From: Microbacteriaceae bacterium X2B | GTDB lineage: Bacteria > Actinomycetota > Actinomycetes > Actinomycetales > Microbacteriaceae | Direction of reading: 5' to 3' | Length of the DNA: 39,582 bases | Assembly: GCA_005502445.1 (NCBI GenBank) | Contig: SCPB01000021.1 | Location: 1 to 39,582 of the forward strand | In this document: piece by piece, positions 1-8,063 of the stretch | Layout: every line of letters starts with the position of its first letter | Position numbering within the stretch: position 1 is the stretch's first letter | The notes under the pieces: generated by a model | Databases searched by the model: none | Told to the model about the DNA's origin: nothing | The model's input: only the letters and a program-made list of their open reading frames with translations | Position numbers and translations under genes: made by a program

Positions 1-1
1 G

Positions 2-3000
2 AATCCGCCGGTCGCCGAGGCCGCCGCCCCGGCGACGCGGGCCGCGCGATCGGGCCGCTCGGGCATCCAGATCGCCCTGATCGTCGTCGGGATCAGCCTG
101 CTGTCGGTGTTCGCGATCTTCGGCCTCGTCTACGCCTTCGTCGCCTACGGGCAGACGGTGCGCATGCTCATCGTCGCCGCGGGCACCCTCGCGACGCTCG
201 CCGCCGCCGCCGCGCTCTCGCGCCGCGGACTCACCGCGACGGCCGAGGGAATCGCCGTGCTCGGCACCGTCGTGCTCATGCTCGACGCCTGGGCACTGCG
301 CGAGAACGACCCGGCCGGCCTCGGCGCCGTGCCCGGCCTCGCATACTGGGGCGTCGCGCTCCTGATCGTGAGCGCCATCGCGATCGCATGGTCGCGGCTC
401 GGGGCACTCGGAGCCCCGGCCCTCGGCGCCGCCGTGCTGCTGCCGCTCGGGGCGGCGCAACTGGGCGCCCACCTCGCCGCTCCGCTCGACGAGTCGCTCT
501 CGATCGGGCCCGTCGCGGGGGCGAGCACGGCGATCGGCGGCATCACCGGGTTCGCGGCGGCCCTCGTGCACCCGCTCCTCGAGCCCCGGGGGCGCGCGTC
601 GCTGACCGCCGTCGCGCGCGTGCTCGCGGTCGTCGCGGGCGGCATCCTCGCCGCGACCGCGCTCGGGGCGATCGTGCTCTCGCTCGACGGTGATCCGCTC
701 GCCCCGCTCGTGCTCGGTCTCGCCCTCGCGGCCGTCGGCGCCGTGCACGTCGCGGTGCTGTCGCGCCGTCACGCGCGCGGCGAGCCCGACCCGCTCGGGC
801 GACTTCTCTCGGCCGTCGCCGCTGCGGGGTCGACCGTCGCGGCGATCGCGGGAGTCACGACGTTCGCGCTGCAGCTCGACGACCCGGTCGCCGCGGTGTC
901 GATCCCTCTGCTCGCCGCGACCGCGATCGCGATCCTCCTCGAGGTCGTCGTGCGCCCTCGAGCAGGCGAGGCGACGGCATGGGCGGCCCGCACGGCGATG
1001 ATGATCGCGGCCGGCATCGCCGCAGCGGGTGCGGGCATCGCCGCGATCATCGGTCTCGGCGCAACGGTCGAGGCGGTGCTCGCCTCCGCCGCGCCGCTCG
1101 GCGTGACGGCGGCGAGCACGATCGTCGAACCCGAGCCCGTCGTCGGCGCCGCCCTCGCGAGCCTCGCTCTCGCGATCGGCATGATCGCGCTCGGCCGGGC
1201 GGCGCTCGGTCGGTTGCGCGCGCGCAGTCGCGCCCTGACGCCCGTCATGGGCGCGCTCGCCGTCGCACTCGTCCCGCTGCTCGGCCCGTGGTGGGCGCTC
1301 GTGCTCGCCTACGGCATCGCCGCGCTCGGCGCGAGCGCCCTGCTGCACGCCGTCGTGCGCGTGGGCGACGCTGCAGTGAGGCGCGCGCTCGTCGCGGGGC
1401 TCGCTCCCCTCGCCGTCGGCGCCTCCCTGCTCGTCGTCGCGGTCGCTCCAGCGGTCGACGGCGCCTGGGTCATCGGCGTCGTCGTCGCACTCGCGGCCAT
1501 CGCGATCTGCCGCAGCCTGCCGGCGCTCATCGCGGTGCGGGCCGTCGCCGTCGCATCGGGAGCGGCGCTCGTGGTCGGCAGCGCCGCATTCCTCTCCCCC
1601 GATCTCGGCGAGGCCGGCGTCGAGACCTCCACGGGCGCGACGGCCCTCGGGCTGGCCGGTCTCGTCGTGCTCGCGGCGGCCCTCAGCCGGCTGCACCCGC
1701 TCGAGCGCCGGGCAGCAGCCGGCACCGCCGCGGCTCTCGGCGCGATCGCCACGACCGGCACCATCACCCCCGCCCTATCGACCATCGTCGCCGCAGGGCT
1801 CGCCGTCGTCGGCCTCACCGTCGCAGCTCTGCGACGCGGTGCCGACCGCCGCGCCGAGTCGATCGTGGCGAGCGCCCTCGTCGTCCCCGCCGCCGTGCTG
1901 CTCGCCGTCGCCACGCTCGCCGACGCCGACGCCGCGGACCTCATCGGCGACGATGTCCGCGCACTCGTCGTCGTGCTCGCGCTCGTCGTGCTCGCCGCGA
2001 TCAGCCTCGTCGCCTCGATGCGCGCCGGTGATCCGCCGCCTCGGCGCTTGACCACCGACCTCGCGATCGGGGTCGTGCTCGTCGTGGCCGGAGTGCAGAG
2101 CGGGTACCTCCTCGACACCGAGAGCCCCCAGAGACCGCTCCTGCTCGTCACTTCGGCGGTCGTCGTGCTGCTCATCGCGCTCGACCGCGACGGGCTCGTC
2201 GGAGCTCGCACCCGGCGCCGGCTGCTCGGCTGGCTGGCCCTCGCCCTCGGCGTCGTCGCCCTGTGGGATCGCCTGCTGCGCGCGGGAGCGACCGAACCCG
2301 AACCCTTCGTGCTGCCCGTCGCCGGGGCCCTGCTCGCCGTCGCCGCGTGGATCGCCGTCGCCTGGCGACGGCGCGAGGCCGCCGGCGAGGCGCCGCGGGC
2401 CGCCTCGCCGGTCGTCGCCGCGCTCATCGCCTGCGCCGTGCTCATCGCCGCCGTCCCCCTCGCGCTCGAGAGCGGCGAGGCCCCCGAGACGCGCGGACTC
2501 GGCGTCGCCCTCGCTGGCGCAATGCTCGCCGTGCTCGCCGTGCACCGGCACCGCGAATGGGATGGGCGACTGCCGCAATCGGCTCTCGCGCTCGGTAGTT
2601 CGGCGACGATCGCCCTCGGCGCCCTCGCGCTCGCGCAGGCGCTCGAGCTCTCGCGCCGGGCGGGCGGCGAGTCGATCGCGGTGCTCGATCAACTGCAGGC
2701 CGTGCTCGTCGTCGTCGTGCTCGTCGCCGTGGCCCTCGGCTCGTGGGTCGCCGCGCCCAGCAGACTGCGCGACGGGGTCACGGCCGCGGCCGCGGGGCTC
2801 GGCGCGCTCGCCGCGGGAGCACTCGGGCTCGCCGGGGCGGCTGAGCCCGTCGAACTGCTGAGCCTGCCGCTCGCCCTCGGGCTTCTCGCGATCGGCACGA
2901 TCGCCCTCGAGCGCGACGATCGGGCGCGAAGCCGACGGTGGCTCGCCCCCGGCTTCCTCGCCCTGCTCGTGCCTTCGCTCATCGCCGTCACGACCGACGA

Positions 3001-3283
3001 CGATCCCGTGTGGCGCGTCGTCGCCCTCGGCGTCATGGCGACCGCCGTCTTCGTCGGGGGCGTCGTGCGGCGACTGCAGGCGCCTCTCGTCATCGGCGGC
3101 ACCGTGCTGCTCGTGCACCTGCTCGTGCAGTCGTGGCCTCTGCTCGAGCAGGTCGGTCATGCCGTCGAATGGTGGCTCTGGCTCGGCCTCGCCGGCGTCA
3201 TCGTCGTCGCCCTCGCCGCCCGTTACGAGCGGCGGCTGCAGAATGCGCGCGAGCTCGCGCGGCGCATCGCCGAACTGCGCTGA
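2..3283 (+). CDS. Giant polytopic membrane protein, SCO7613-like (5' end outside window)
   Basis: The frame is open from base 2 to a TGA at 3281-3283, so the window holds at least 1,093 codons and the true start lies upstream; the GTG at 107 falls inside a membrane segment and is unlikely to be the start. The protein is almost wholly hydrophobic: Ala/Leu/Val-rich helices of about 20 residues separated by short Arg- or Asp-containing loops, probably 25-30 or more membrane segments, ending in a basic cytoplasmic tail rich in Arg and Glu. The first visible helix (LIVVGISLLSVFAIFGLVYA) resembles actinobacterial proteins with the SCO7613 C-terminal domain, which carry a cysteine-rich N-terminus; that part would lie outside the window. 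No catalytic motif is visible and the function is unknown. Family assignment is from recall of the first helix, so moderate. Confidence 0.7.
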   Translation, partial: NPPVAEAAAPATRAARSGRSGIQIALIVVGISLLSVFAIFGLVYAFVAYGQTVRMLIVAAGTLATLAAAAALSRRGLTATAEGIAVLGTVVLMLDAWALRENDPAGLGAVPGLAYWGVALLIVSAIAIAWSRLGALGAPALGAAVLLPLGAAQLGAHLAAPLDESLSIGPVAGASTAIGGITGFAAALVHPLLEPRGRASLTAVARVLAVVAGGILAATALGAIVLSLDGDPLAPLVLGLALAAVGAVHVAVLSRRHARGEPDPLGRLLSAVAAAGSTVAAIAGVTTFALQLDDPVAAVSIPLLAATAIAILLEVVVRPRAGEATAWAARTAMMIAAGIAAAGAGIAAIIGLGATVEAVLASAAPLGVTAASTIVEPEPVVGAALASLALAIGMIALGRAALGRLRARSRALTPVMGALAVALVPLLGPWWALVLAYGIAALGASALLHAVVRVGDAAVRRALVAGLAPLAVGASLLVVAVAPAVDGAWVIGVVVALAAIAICRSLPALIAVRAVAVASGAALVVGSAAFLSPDLGEAGVETSTGATALGLAGLVVLAAALSRLHPLERRAAAGTAAALGAIATTGTITPALSTIVAAGLAVVGLTVAALRRGADRRAESIVASALVVPAAVLLAVATLADADAADLIGDDVRALVVVLALVVLAAISLVASMRAGDPPPRRLTTDLAIGVVLVVAGVQSGYLLDTESPQRPLLLVTSAVVVLLIALDRDGLVGARTRRRLLGWLALALGVVALWDRLLRAGATEPEPFVLPVAGALLAVAAWIAVAWRRREAAGEAPRAASPVVAALIACAVLIAAVPLALESGEAPETRGLGVALAGAMLAVLAVHRHREWDGRLPQSALALGSSATIALGALALAQALELSRRAGGESIAVLDQLQAVLVVVVLVAVALGSWVAAPSRLRDGVTAAAAGLGALAAGALGLAGAAEPVELLSLPLALGLLAIGTIALERDDRARSRRWLAPGFLALLVPSLIAVTTDDDPVWRVVALGVMATAVFVGGVVRRLQAPLVIGGTVLLVHLLVQSWPLLEQVGHAVEWWLWLGLAGVIVVALAARYERRLQNARELARRIAELR

Positions 3284-3429
3284 GCCGCCCCTCCGAGGGC
3301 GCGCCGCATGCCCTGAGAGCGCGGTGGGAGTCCGCACCGCGCCCAGCCGCAGCGCCCTAGCGTGGAACCGATCCCCCGCGGCCGAGCAGATGCGCGGCCC
3401 GCCCCCTCGAAGCCTGGAAAGGATCCGTC

Positions 3430-3918
3430 ATGACCGACGTCACCTCCGCCCCCGAAGCCACGACCGACACCGACATGGTCTCGGGCGTCGCCCAGTACCT
3501 CGAGCCCGTCGTCATCGACCTCAACGCCCTCGCTCTCGAGGGCAAGCAGGCCCACTGGCACGTTCGCGGTCGCAACTTCATCGGCGTCCACGAACTGCTC
3601 GACACCCTCGTCGAGCATGCGCGCGAGTACGGCGACACCGCCGCCGAGCGGATCGTCGCCCTCGGGCTGCCGATCGACGCGCGCACGCAGGCGATCGCCA
3701 AGAAGACCTCGGTGCCGCCGGTGCGCGCCGGGTTCCAGCAGAGCGACGACCTCATCGCCGACGTCATCGCCGGCATCGACGCCGCCCTCGTGAGCCTGCG
3801 GGCCGCCATCGAGGGCCTGGAGGAGATCGACCCCGTCAGCCAGGACCTCGCGATCGCCATCACCGCCGACCTCGAGAAGGATCGCTGGTTCCTCTTCTCG
3901 CACATCGCCGCCTCATAG
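3430..3918 (+). CDS. dps: Dps-family DNA-protecting ferritin
   Basis: This 162-residue protein is a Dps miniferritin, a cytoplasmic dodecamer that oxidises Fe(II) with peroxide, stores the iron and protects DNA in starvation. The intersubunit ferroxidase ligands are all visible with the family spacing: His42 and His54 (AHWHVRGRNF..VHELLD), Asp58, then Asp69 and Glu73 (YGDTAAER). The first 18 or so residues are a Thr/Ala/Asp-rich flexible tail without the lysines of DNA-binding Dps tails, so direct DNA binding by the tail is doubtful. The ATG at 3430 follows a GGAAAGGA ribosome site. It stands alone between the membrane protein and the convergent amidohydrolase gene. A TAGCGT box at 3358-3363 is a possible -10, with a leader of about 60 nt. 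Confidence 0.92.
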   Translation: MTDVTSAPEATTDTDMVSGVAQYLEPVVIDLNALALEGKQAHWHVRGRNFIGVHELLDTLVEHAREYGDTAAERIVALGLPIDARTQAIAKKTSVPPVRAGFQQSDDLIADVIAGIDAALVSLRAAIEGLEEIDPVSQDLAIAITADLEKDRWFLFSHIAAS

Positions 3919-3969
3919 GGCGCCCGCGCCGGGGCGAATGACGCCGCGCGATCGGCGGAGGGAGCAGGC

Positions 3970-5457
3970 TCAGGCCCGCGCGAGCGTCGGCAGCGCCGAG
4001 TGCGTCACGCGGCCGCCGAGCATTGTGAGCGCGACGGGCATGCCGCGGATGGCATCCCCGGATGCCGTCAGCGGATCGGTCTCGACCGCGACCAGATCCG
4101 CGGGCTCGCCGACCGCGACGAGCGAGCGCGTCGATGCCGCGAGGGCCTCGGCCGGGCCGATCGCCTGCTCGGGGTGGAAGGGAGCACGACCGTCGCGCGA
4201 GCGCGTCGTCGCCGCCGCGATCGCCACCCAGGGGTCGAGGGGAGCGACGGGAGCGTCCGAGCCGAGCACGATGCGCGCCCCCGCGTCGAGCAGCGAGCGC
4301 AGCAGGAAGGCGCGCCGGGTGCGGCCGGGCCAGAATCGCTCGGCGACGTCGCGATCGTCGAGCGCGTGCTCGGGCTGCACGCTCGCGACGACGCCGAGCG
4401 CCGCGAATCGCACCAGGTCGGAGTCGTGCAGAAGCTGCGCGTGCTCGATGCGGCCGCCGCGACCGAGCTTCTGGAACACGTCGAGGGCGACCTTGTTCGC
4501 GCCGTCGCCGATCGCGTGCACGGCGAGCGAGAACCCCGCCTCGGACGCCCGCGCGAGCAGCGGATGCAGGTCGCACGGCGGCACCGTCAGCAGCCCGTAC
4601 GGGTGCTCGGCCTCGTCGGGGTACGGGTCGCAGCAGTAGGCCGTGCGCGTGTTGAGCGCGCCGTCGGTGATGACCTTGAACGGCCCGACCGAGACGGTGC
4701 CCCCGACCGCGGCGCCCGAGCGCAGCCCGGCGTCGAGCGCGCGCTGCAGATCCTGCGGGTACACGCCGAACTCGACCCGCAGCGCATCGAAGCCGGTCGC
4801 GACGCGGCGGCGCCAGTCGTCGAGGCTCCAGCGCATCTCGAAGTCGACGACGCCGACCACGCCGCGCGCGGCGGCCTCGGCGGCGGCTTCGGCGACCCAG
4901 CGGTCGAGCTCGTCGGCGCTCGCGGCGTCGAGCTGCCGCATGATCGCGAACGCCGCCTCCTCGCGCACGAGCCCGCTCGCGGCGACGAGCGCGCCCTCCG
5001 CGTCGGAGAGGGCGACGCCGTAACGGGCGAGCGCTGCCGAATTGAGCCAGGCGCAGTGCACGTCGGCGCTCACGAGCACGACGGGGCGATCCGGCGCCGC
5101 GGCGTCGAGCAGCGCGGCGCTCGGCGCATCGGGCCACAGTCCGTCGCGGAAACCAGCGCCGACGATCGTGTCTCCCGGCGCGGCCCCGGCAGCGGCATCC
5201 CGCACCCGATCGGCGGCCTCGCGCGCACTCGTCGCGGTCGACAGATCGAGCCGGCGGCGATGCTGCGCCCACTGCGTGAGGTGAACGTGCTCGTCCCACA
5301 GGCCCGGCAGCAGGTAGCGGCCCTCGAGGTCGACGACGCCCTCGCCCGCCGGCACGGTTCCGCCCGGGTGGATGCCCGTGATGAGGCCGCCATCGATCGT
5401 CACGTCGATCGGTGCGTGGCCCCCGAGCGGTCGCGCATCAGTGATCGCGCGGATCAT
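3970..5457 (-). CDS. YtcJ-like metal-dependent amidohydrolase
   Basis: A 495-residue amidohydrolase of the TIM-barrel superfamily (Amidohydro_3, YtcJ-like). Metal-ligand motifs appear in the expected order: His57-x-His59 in GLWDEHVHL, the Lys/Asp segment FKVITDGALNT in mid-protein, VHAIGDGANK and IEHAQLL supplying later His ligands, and the catalytic Asp in LGSDAPVAPLDPW. Length is normal for the family (500-550). The family hydrolyses C-N bonds in amides or cyclic ureas; the substrate cannot be read from the sequence. The ATG at 5457 has a strong GAGGAGGG ribosome site and lies inside the end of the upstream PaiB-like gene (20-bp overlap), so it is the last gene of the rpiB operon. It converges with dps. 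Confidence 0.88.
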   Translation of the reverse strand: MIRAITDARPLGGHAPIDVTIDGGLITGIHPGGTVPAGEGVVDLEGRYLLPGLWDEHVHLTQWAQHRRRLDLSTATSAREAADRVRDAAAGAAPGDTIVGAGFRDGLWPDAPSAALLDAAAPDRPVVLVSADVHCAWLNSAALARYGVALSDAEGALVAASGLVREEAAFAIMRQLDAASADELDRWVAEAAAEAAARGVVGVVDFEMRWSLDDWRRRVATGFDALRVEFGVYPQDLQRALDAGLRSGAAVGGTVSVGPFKVITDGALNTRTAYCCDPYPDEAEHPYGLLTVPPCDLHPLLARASEAGFSLAVHAIGDGANKVALDVFQKLGRGGRIEHAQLLHDSDLVRFAALGVVASVQPEHALDDRDVAERFWPGRTRRAFLLRSLLDAGARIVLGSDAPVAPLDPWVAIAAATTRSRDGRAPFHPEQAIGPAEALAASTRSLVAVGEPADLVAVETDPLTASGDAIRGMPVALTMLGGRVTHSALPTLARA

Positions 5458-6073
5458 GGACCCTCCTCATCTCGCGCGCGAGCGCCTCGCTCGCGTACGG
5501 CCCCTCGCCCTCGAGTTCGGCGACGATGCGCTCGACCACCTCGGAGCTCTTGTTCTGACTCATCTTGGCGCGCGCGTCGACGCGCGTCACGCGCAGCCGG
5601 ATTCCGACCGTGCCCGTCGCCACGCGGGCGCTGTACTCCAGGTCGAGGTGCAGGCTGCGCGGCTCGGCGACGTGCTGCTCGAAGTGGTCGGTGAGCGCCG
5701 TGAGCACGCGCAGGTTCTCGTCGGCGTCGAGGATCTCGGGCGTGCCGTACAGGTGGGCGGTGACGTGGTTCCAGGTCGGCACGATGTCGCCCGGCGCGTA
5801 CCACGAGGGCGAGATGTAGCCGTGAGGGCCCTGCACGATGACGAGAACCTCGTGCGCGCCGAGCTCGTGCAGTCTCTCGTCGGGGCGACCGACGTGGCTC
5901 AGCAGCACGATCTCGTCGCCCGTCGACGCGGCCTCGTCGAGCAGCACGGGATAGTGCGAGGCCACGAGCCCCCGCCCCTCGACGTGCGACACGATCGTCG
6001 CCCAGGGGTTCTCGCGCACGAGTCGGCGCAGCTCGTCGGGATCGGTCAGCAGATAGTGCGGCGTGTGGCGCAT
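5438..6073 (-). CDS. PaiB-like FMN-binding protein
   Basis: A 211-residue protein of the PaiB family (FMN-binding negative transcriptional regulator, Pfam FMN_bind_2). Typical features are the start MRHTPHYLLTDPDEL, the segment NPWATIVSHVEGRGLVASHYPVLLD, the HVGRPDERL motif, and PHGYISPSWYAPGDIVPTWN followed by VTAHLYGTPEI. These make a split-barrel flavin pocket as in pyridoxamine-phosphate-oxidase-like proteins. No helix-turn-helix is visible, so an enzymatic or flavin-sensing role is at least as likely as direct DNA binding. The ATG at 6073 is preceded by GAGGA and lies 7 bp after the Nei gene stop; the open frame extends farther upstream, but only inside the nei gene. Its 3' end overlaps the amidohydrolase start. 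Confidence 0.9.
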   Translation of the reverse strand: MRHTPHYLLTDPDELRRLVRENPWATIVSHVEGRGLVASHYPVLLDEAASTGDEIVLLSHVGRPDERLHELGAHEVLVIVQGPHGYISPSWYAPGDIVPTWNHVTAHLYGTPEILDADENLRVLTALTDHFEQHVAEPRSLHLDLEYSARVATGTVGIRLRVTRVDARAKMSQNKSSEVVERIVAELEGEGPYASEALAREMRRVHDPRDH

Positions 6074-6080
6074 CGTGTCC

Positions 6081-7142
6081 TCAACCCTGGCAGCTCGGGC
6101 AGTAGTAGAGCTTGCGGCCCGCCGCGGTCTCCATGACGATGTGCGTGCCGCACACCCGGCACGGCAAGCCCTCGCGCTTGTAGACCCAGTGGCGGTCGGC
6201 GCGATCGCGCAGGGCGAGGCGGCGGGCCTCCTCGTCGAGGCCGTCCATCGTGAGCATCTGGCCGGTGTCGACGCCGACGCCGAGCAGGTGGCGCCAGTCG
6301 CGCCAGAGGCCGCGGATGACGTCATCCGGCAGACTCGCGCCGAGCGCGTGCGGGTCGAGCCGCGCCCGGAACAGCAGCTCGGCGCGGTAGACGTTGCCGA
6401 TGCCGCTCACGACCGACTGGTCCATGAGCAGCAGCCCGATCGGCACGCGACGACGGCGCACGCGCTGAAGCATGCGCTCCTCCCCCGCCTCGAGGTCGTC
6501 GACGAGCGGATCGGGGCCGAGCGCGTCGATCACGCGCTGCACGCCCGTCGCGTCGAGCACCTCGCACGCGGTCGGGCCGCGCAAGTCGGCGACCGCGCGC
6601 TCGGTGAGCAGGCGCACGCGCACCTGGCCGATCGGCTCGGGCGGGAACCCCTCGAGCCCGGCGTCGTCGATCGCGCTCTCGCGCTCCTGCTCGGCCATGC
6701 GCAGCCGCGTGCGGCGCGGGGCGCCGATCGAGGCGAGGGAGTGCTCGTGCGCTCCGACGACCGTGGCGGGGGCGTCCTCGTCGGTCACCCCGCGCATCCC
6801 CGTCTGCCCCATGCGACCGGTTACCAGCCGCGGGTGATCCCGACTCCTCGTGCTACTCGATGACTCCGACTCGCTCGACACTGTGCGCGCGGTCGCTGTG
6901 GCGACCGCGCCGGCGAAGTCCCAGGCTCCGTAGATTCCCAGGTGCACACGCAGCCACATCGCCTCGTCGAACTCGAGGAACAGCTGCTTGCCGACGGCGC
7001 GCGACTCGGTCATGGTGCGCCCGTCGATCAGTGCGGCGCCCTCGGCGAAGCGGCCCTGCGGCGAGGAGGCGGCGACGGGTGCGCCGACGAAGTGCCGCCC
7101 GAACTGGCGGGCGATGCGGTGGATGGAATGACCCTCGGGCAC
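6081..7142 (-). CDS. Fpg/Nei-family DNA glycosylase with a Ser-rich insertion
   Basis: Base-excision-repair glycosylase/AP lyase of the Fpg/Nei family, nearest to actinobacterial Nei2. The N-terminus after start-Met removal is PEGHSIHRIA, with the catalytic Pro and Glu. Lys52 sits in the VGKQLFLEF beta strand, the helix-two-turn-helix is SVVSGIGNVYRAELLFRARL, and the C-terminus is a C-x2-C-x16-C-x2-C zinc finger ending CPSCQG. At 353 residues it is well over the usual 255-290. The excess lies at about residues 80-162, a Ser/Glu/Arg/Thr-rich low-complexity insertion inside the N-terminal beta-sandwich domain. The start is GTG at 7142, five bases after the rpiB stop. His in place of Leu after PEG argues for Nei-like rather than Fpg (MutM) specificity. 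Confidence 0.9.
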   Translation of the reverse strand: MPEGHSIHRIARQFGRHFVGAPVAASSPQGRFAEGAALIDGRTMTESRAVGKQLFLEFDEAMWLRVHLGIYGAWDFAGAVATATARTVSSESESSSSTRSRDHPRLVTGRMGQTGMRGVTDEDAPATVVGAHEHSLASIGAPRRTRLRMAEQERESAIDDAGLEGFPPEPIGQVRVRLLTERAVADLRGPTACEVLDATGVQRVIDALGPDPLVDDLEAGEERMLQRVRRRRVPIGLLLMDQSVVSGIGNVYRAELLFRARLDPHALGASLPDDVIRGLWRDWRHLLGVGVDTGQMLTMDGLDEEARRLALRDRADRHWVYKREGLPCRVCGTHIVMETAAGRKLYYCPSCQG

Positions 7143-7147
7143 GGTCG

Positions 7148-7633
7148 CTAGTCGATGTCGTGACCGGCGATGGCCCCGCTCGCCTCGTATTCGGCGATCT
7201 GGGCGATGCGGCGCGCGTGGCGCTCGTCGCCCGTGAAGGGCGTTCCGATGAACAGGTCGATGAAGCGCAGCGCCTCGTCGACGGAGTGCTGGCGCGCGCC
7301 GATCGAGATGACGTTGGCGTCGTTGTGCTCGCGCGCGAGCGTCGCGGTCGCGTCGCTCCAGACGAGGGCCGCGCGCACGCCGCGCACCTTGTTGGCCGCG
7401 ATCTGCTCGCCGTTGCCCGAACCGCCGAAGACGACGCCGAGCGATTCGAGGCCCGCGGCCTGATCCCGCGCGACGGCGCGCGCCGCGCTGATGCAGAAGC
7501 CCGGGTAGTCGTCGAGGGCGTCGTACTCGACCGGACCGTGGTCGACGACCTCGTGGCCGAGAGCGGCGACGTGGCTCTGCACCGTGCGGCTGAACTCGAG
7601 ACCGGCGTGATCGGTGGCCACGTGGATGCGCAT
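7148..7633 (-). CDS. rpiB: Ribose-5-phosphate isomerase B
   Basis: A 161-residue RpiB/LacAB-family isomerase that interconverts ribose 5-phosphate and ribulose 5-phosphate in the pentose phosphate pathway. The N-terminal strand IHVATDHAGLEF carries the phosphate-binding Asp-His. The active-site loop GGSGNGEQIAANK has Ser and Glu where E. coli RpiB has Cys, which is the actinobacterial (M. tuberculosis) form. REHNDANVISIGAR provides the second His/Asn region. It heads the operon rpiB > nei-like > paiB-like > amidohydrolase, with gaps of 5 and 7 bp and then an overlap. The ATG at 7633 lies 7 nt after a TAGACT -10 box and has no ribosome site, so the mRNA is probably leaderless. Confidence 0.95.
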   Translation of the reverse strand: MRIHVATDHAGLEFSRTVQSHVAALGHEVVDHGPVEYDALDDYPGFCISAARAVARDQAAGLESLGVVFGGSGNGEQIAANKVRGVRAALVWSDATATLAREHNDANVISIGARQHSVDEALRFIDLFIGTPFTGDERHARRIAQIAEYEASGAIAGHDID

Positions 7634-7640
7634 GGAGGCC

Positions 7641-7646
7641 AGTCTA
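7641..7646 (-). promoter_or_regulatory. -10 box of rpiB operon (leaderless)
   Basis: On the minus strand TAGACT is followed by 7 nt and the ATG of rpiB. This fits an actinobacterial -10 element whose transcript starts at or next to the start codon. No Shine-Dalgarno sequence is present. No clear -35 was seen. Confidence 0.65.
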
Positions 7647-7715
7647 GAACCGCGCGGGATGCCCGCCGTGCGCCCGCAGGACGGCTCCCGGGCATCCGCG
7701 CCCGCCGTGCCGGTC

Positions 7716-8063
7716 TCAGGCGATGTAGATCTTGCGCAGCGTCTCGAGCACCTCCCACTCGGTCTCTTCGCCGTCGTCGAGGCGACCGACCGAGCCGGGC
7801 ACGAGCTCGGTCTCGGAGCCGTCCTCCCGGCGCAGGATCGCGCGGCCCGCGAGCACGACGAAGACCTCCTCGACCTCGACGTCGGTGACGATGCCGGGGG
7901 TGAGCTCCCACACGCCGACCTCCCAGTCGTCGACCTCGGTGAGGGCGACGGCGCCGATCATCGGCGAGCCCTCCACGACCTGGTCGGGGTCGACGGGCTC
8001 GAGCTCGAGCTCGATCGTCAGGGCCTGCAGCACCGTGGGAGCGTCGAGCGGTAGCGAGGTCAC
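7716..8063 (-). CDS. Small cupin-domain protein (DUF861/Cupin_3-like)
   Basis: A 115-residue single-domain cupin. The core reads VGVWELTPGIVTDVEVEEVFVVLAGRAIL and then DGSETELVPGSVGRL...TEWEVLETLRKIYI. This is the Cupin_3 (DUF861) pattern of a conserved Trp, an acidic Glu-Glu turn in place of a His-rich metal site, and a WEVLET-RK-Y end. Metal ligands are therefore weak, and binding of a small molecule is as likely as catalysis. The GTG at 8063 overlaps the stop of the upstream oxidoreductase as GTGA, so it is translationally coupled. In other actinobacteria such cupins often accompany FAD amine oxidases of the PuuB type; the job here is unknown. Confidence 0.85.
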   Translation of the reverse strand: MTSLPLDAPTVLQALTIELELEPVDPDQVVEGSPMIGAVALTEVDDWEVGVWELTPGIVTDVEVEEVFVVLAGRAILRREDGSETELVPGSVGRLDDGEETEWEVLETLRKIYIA

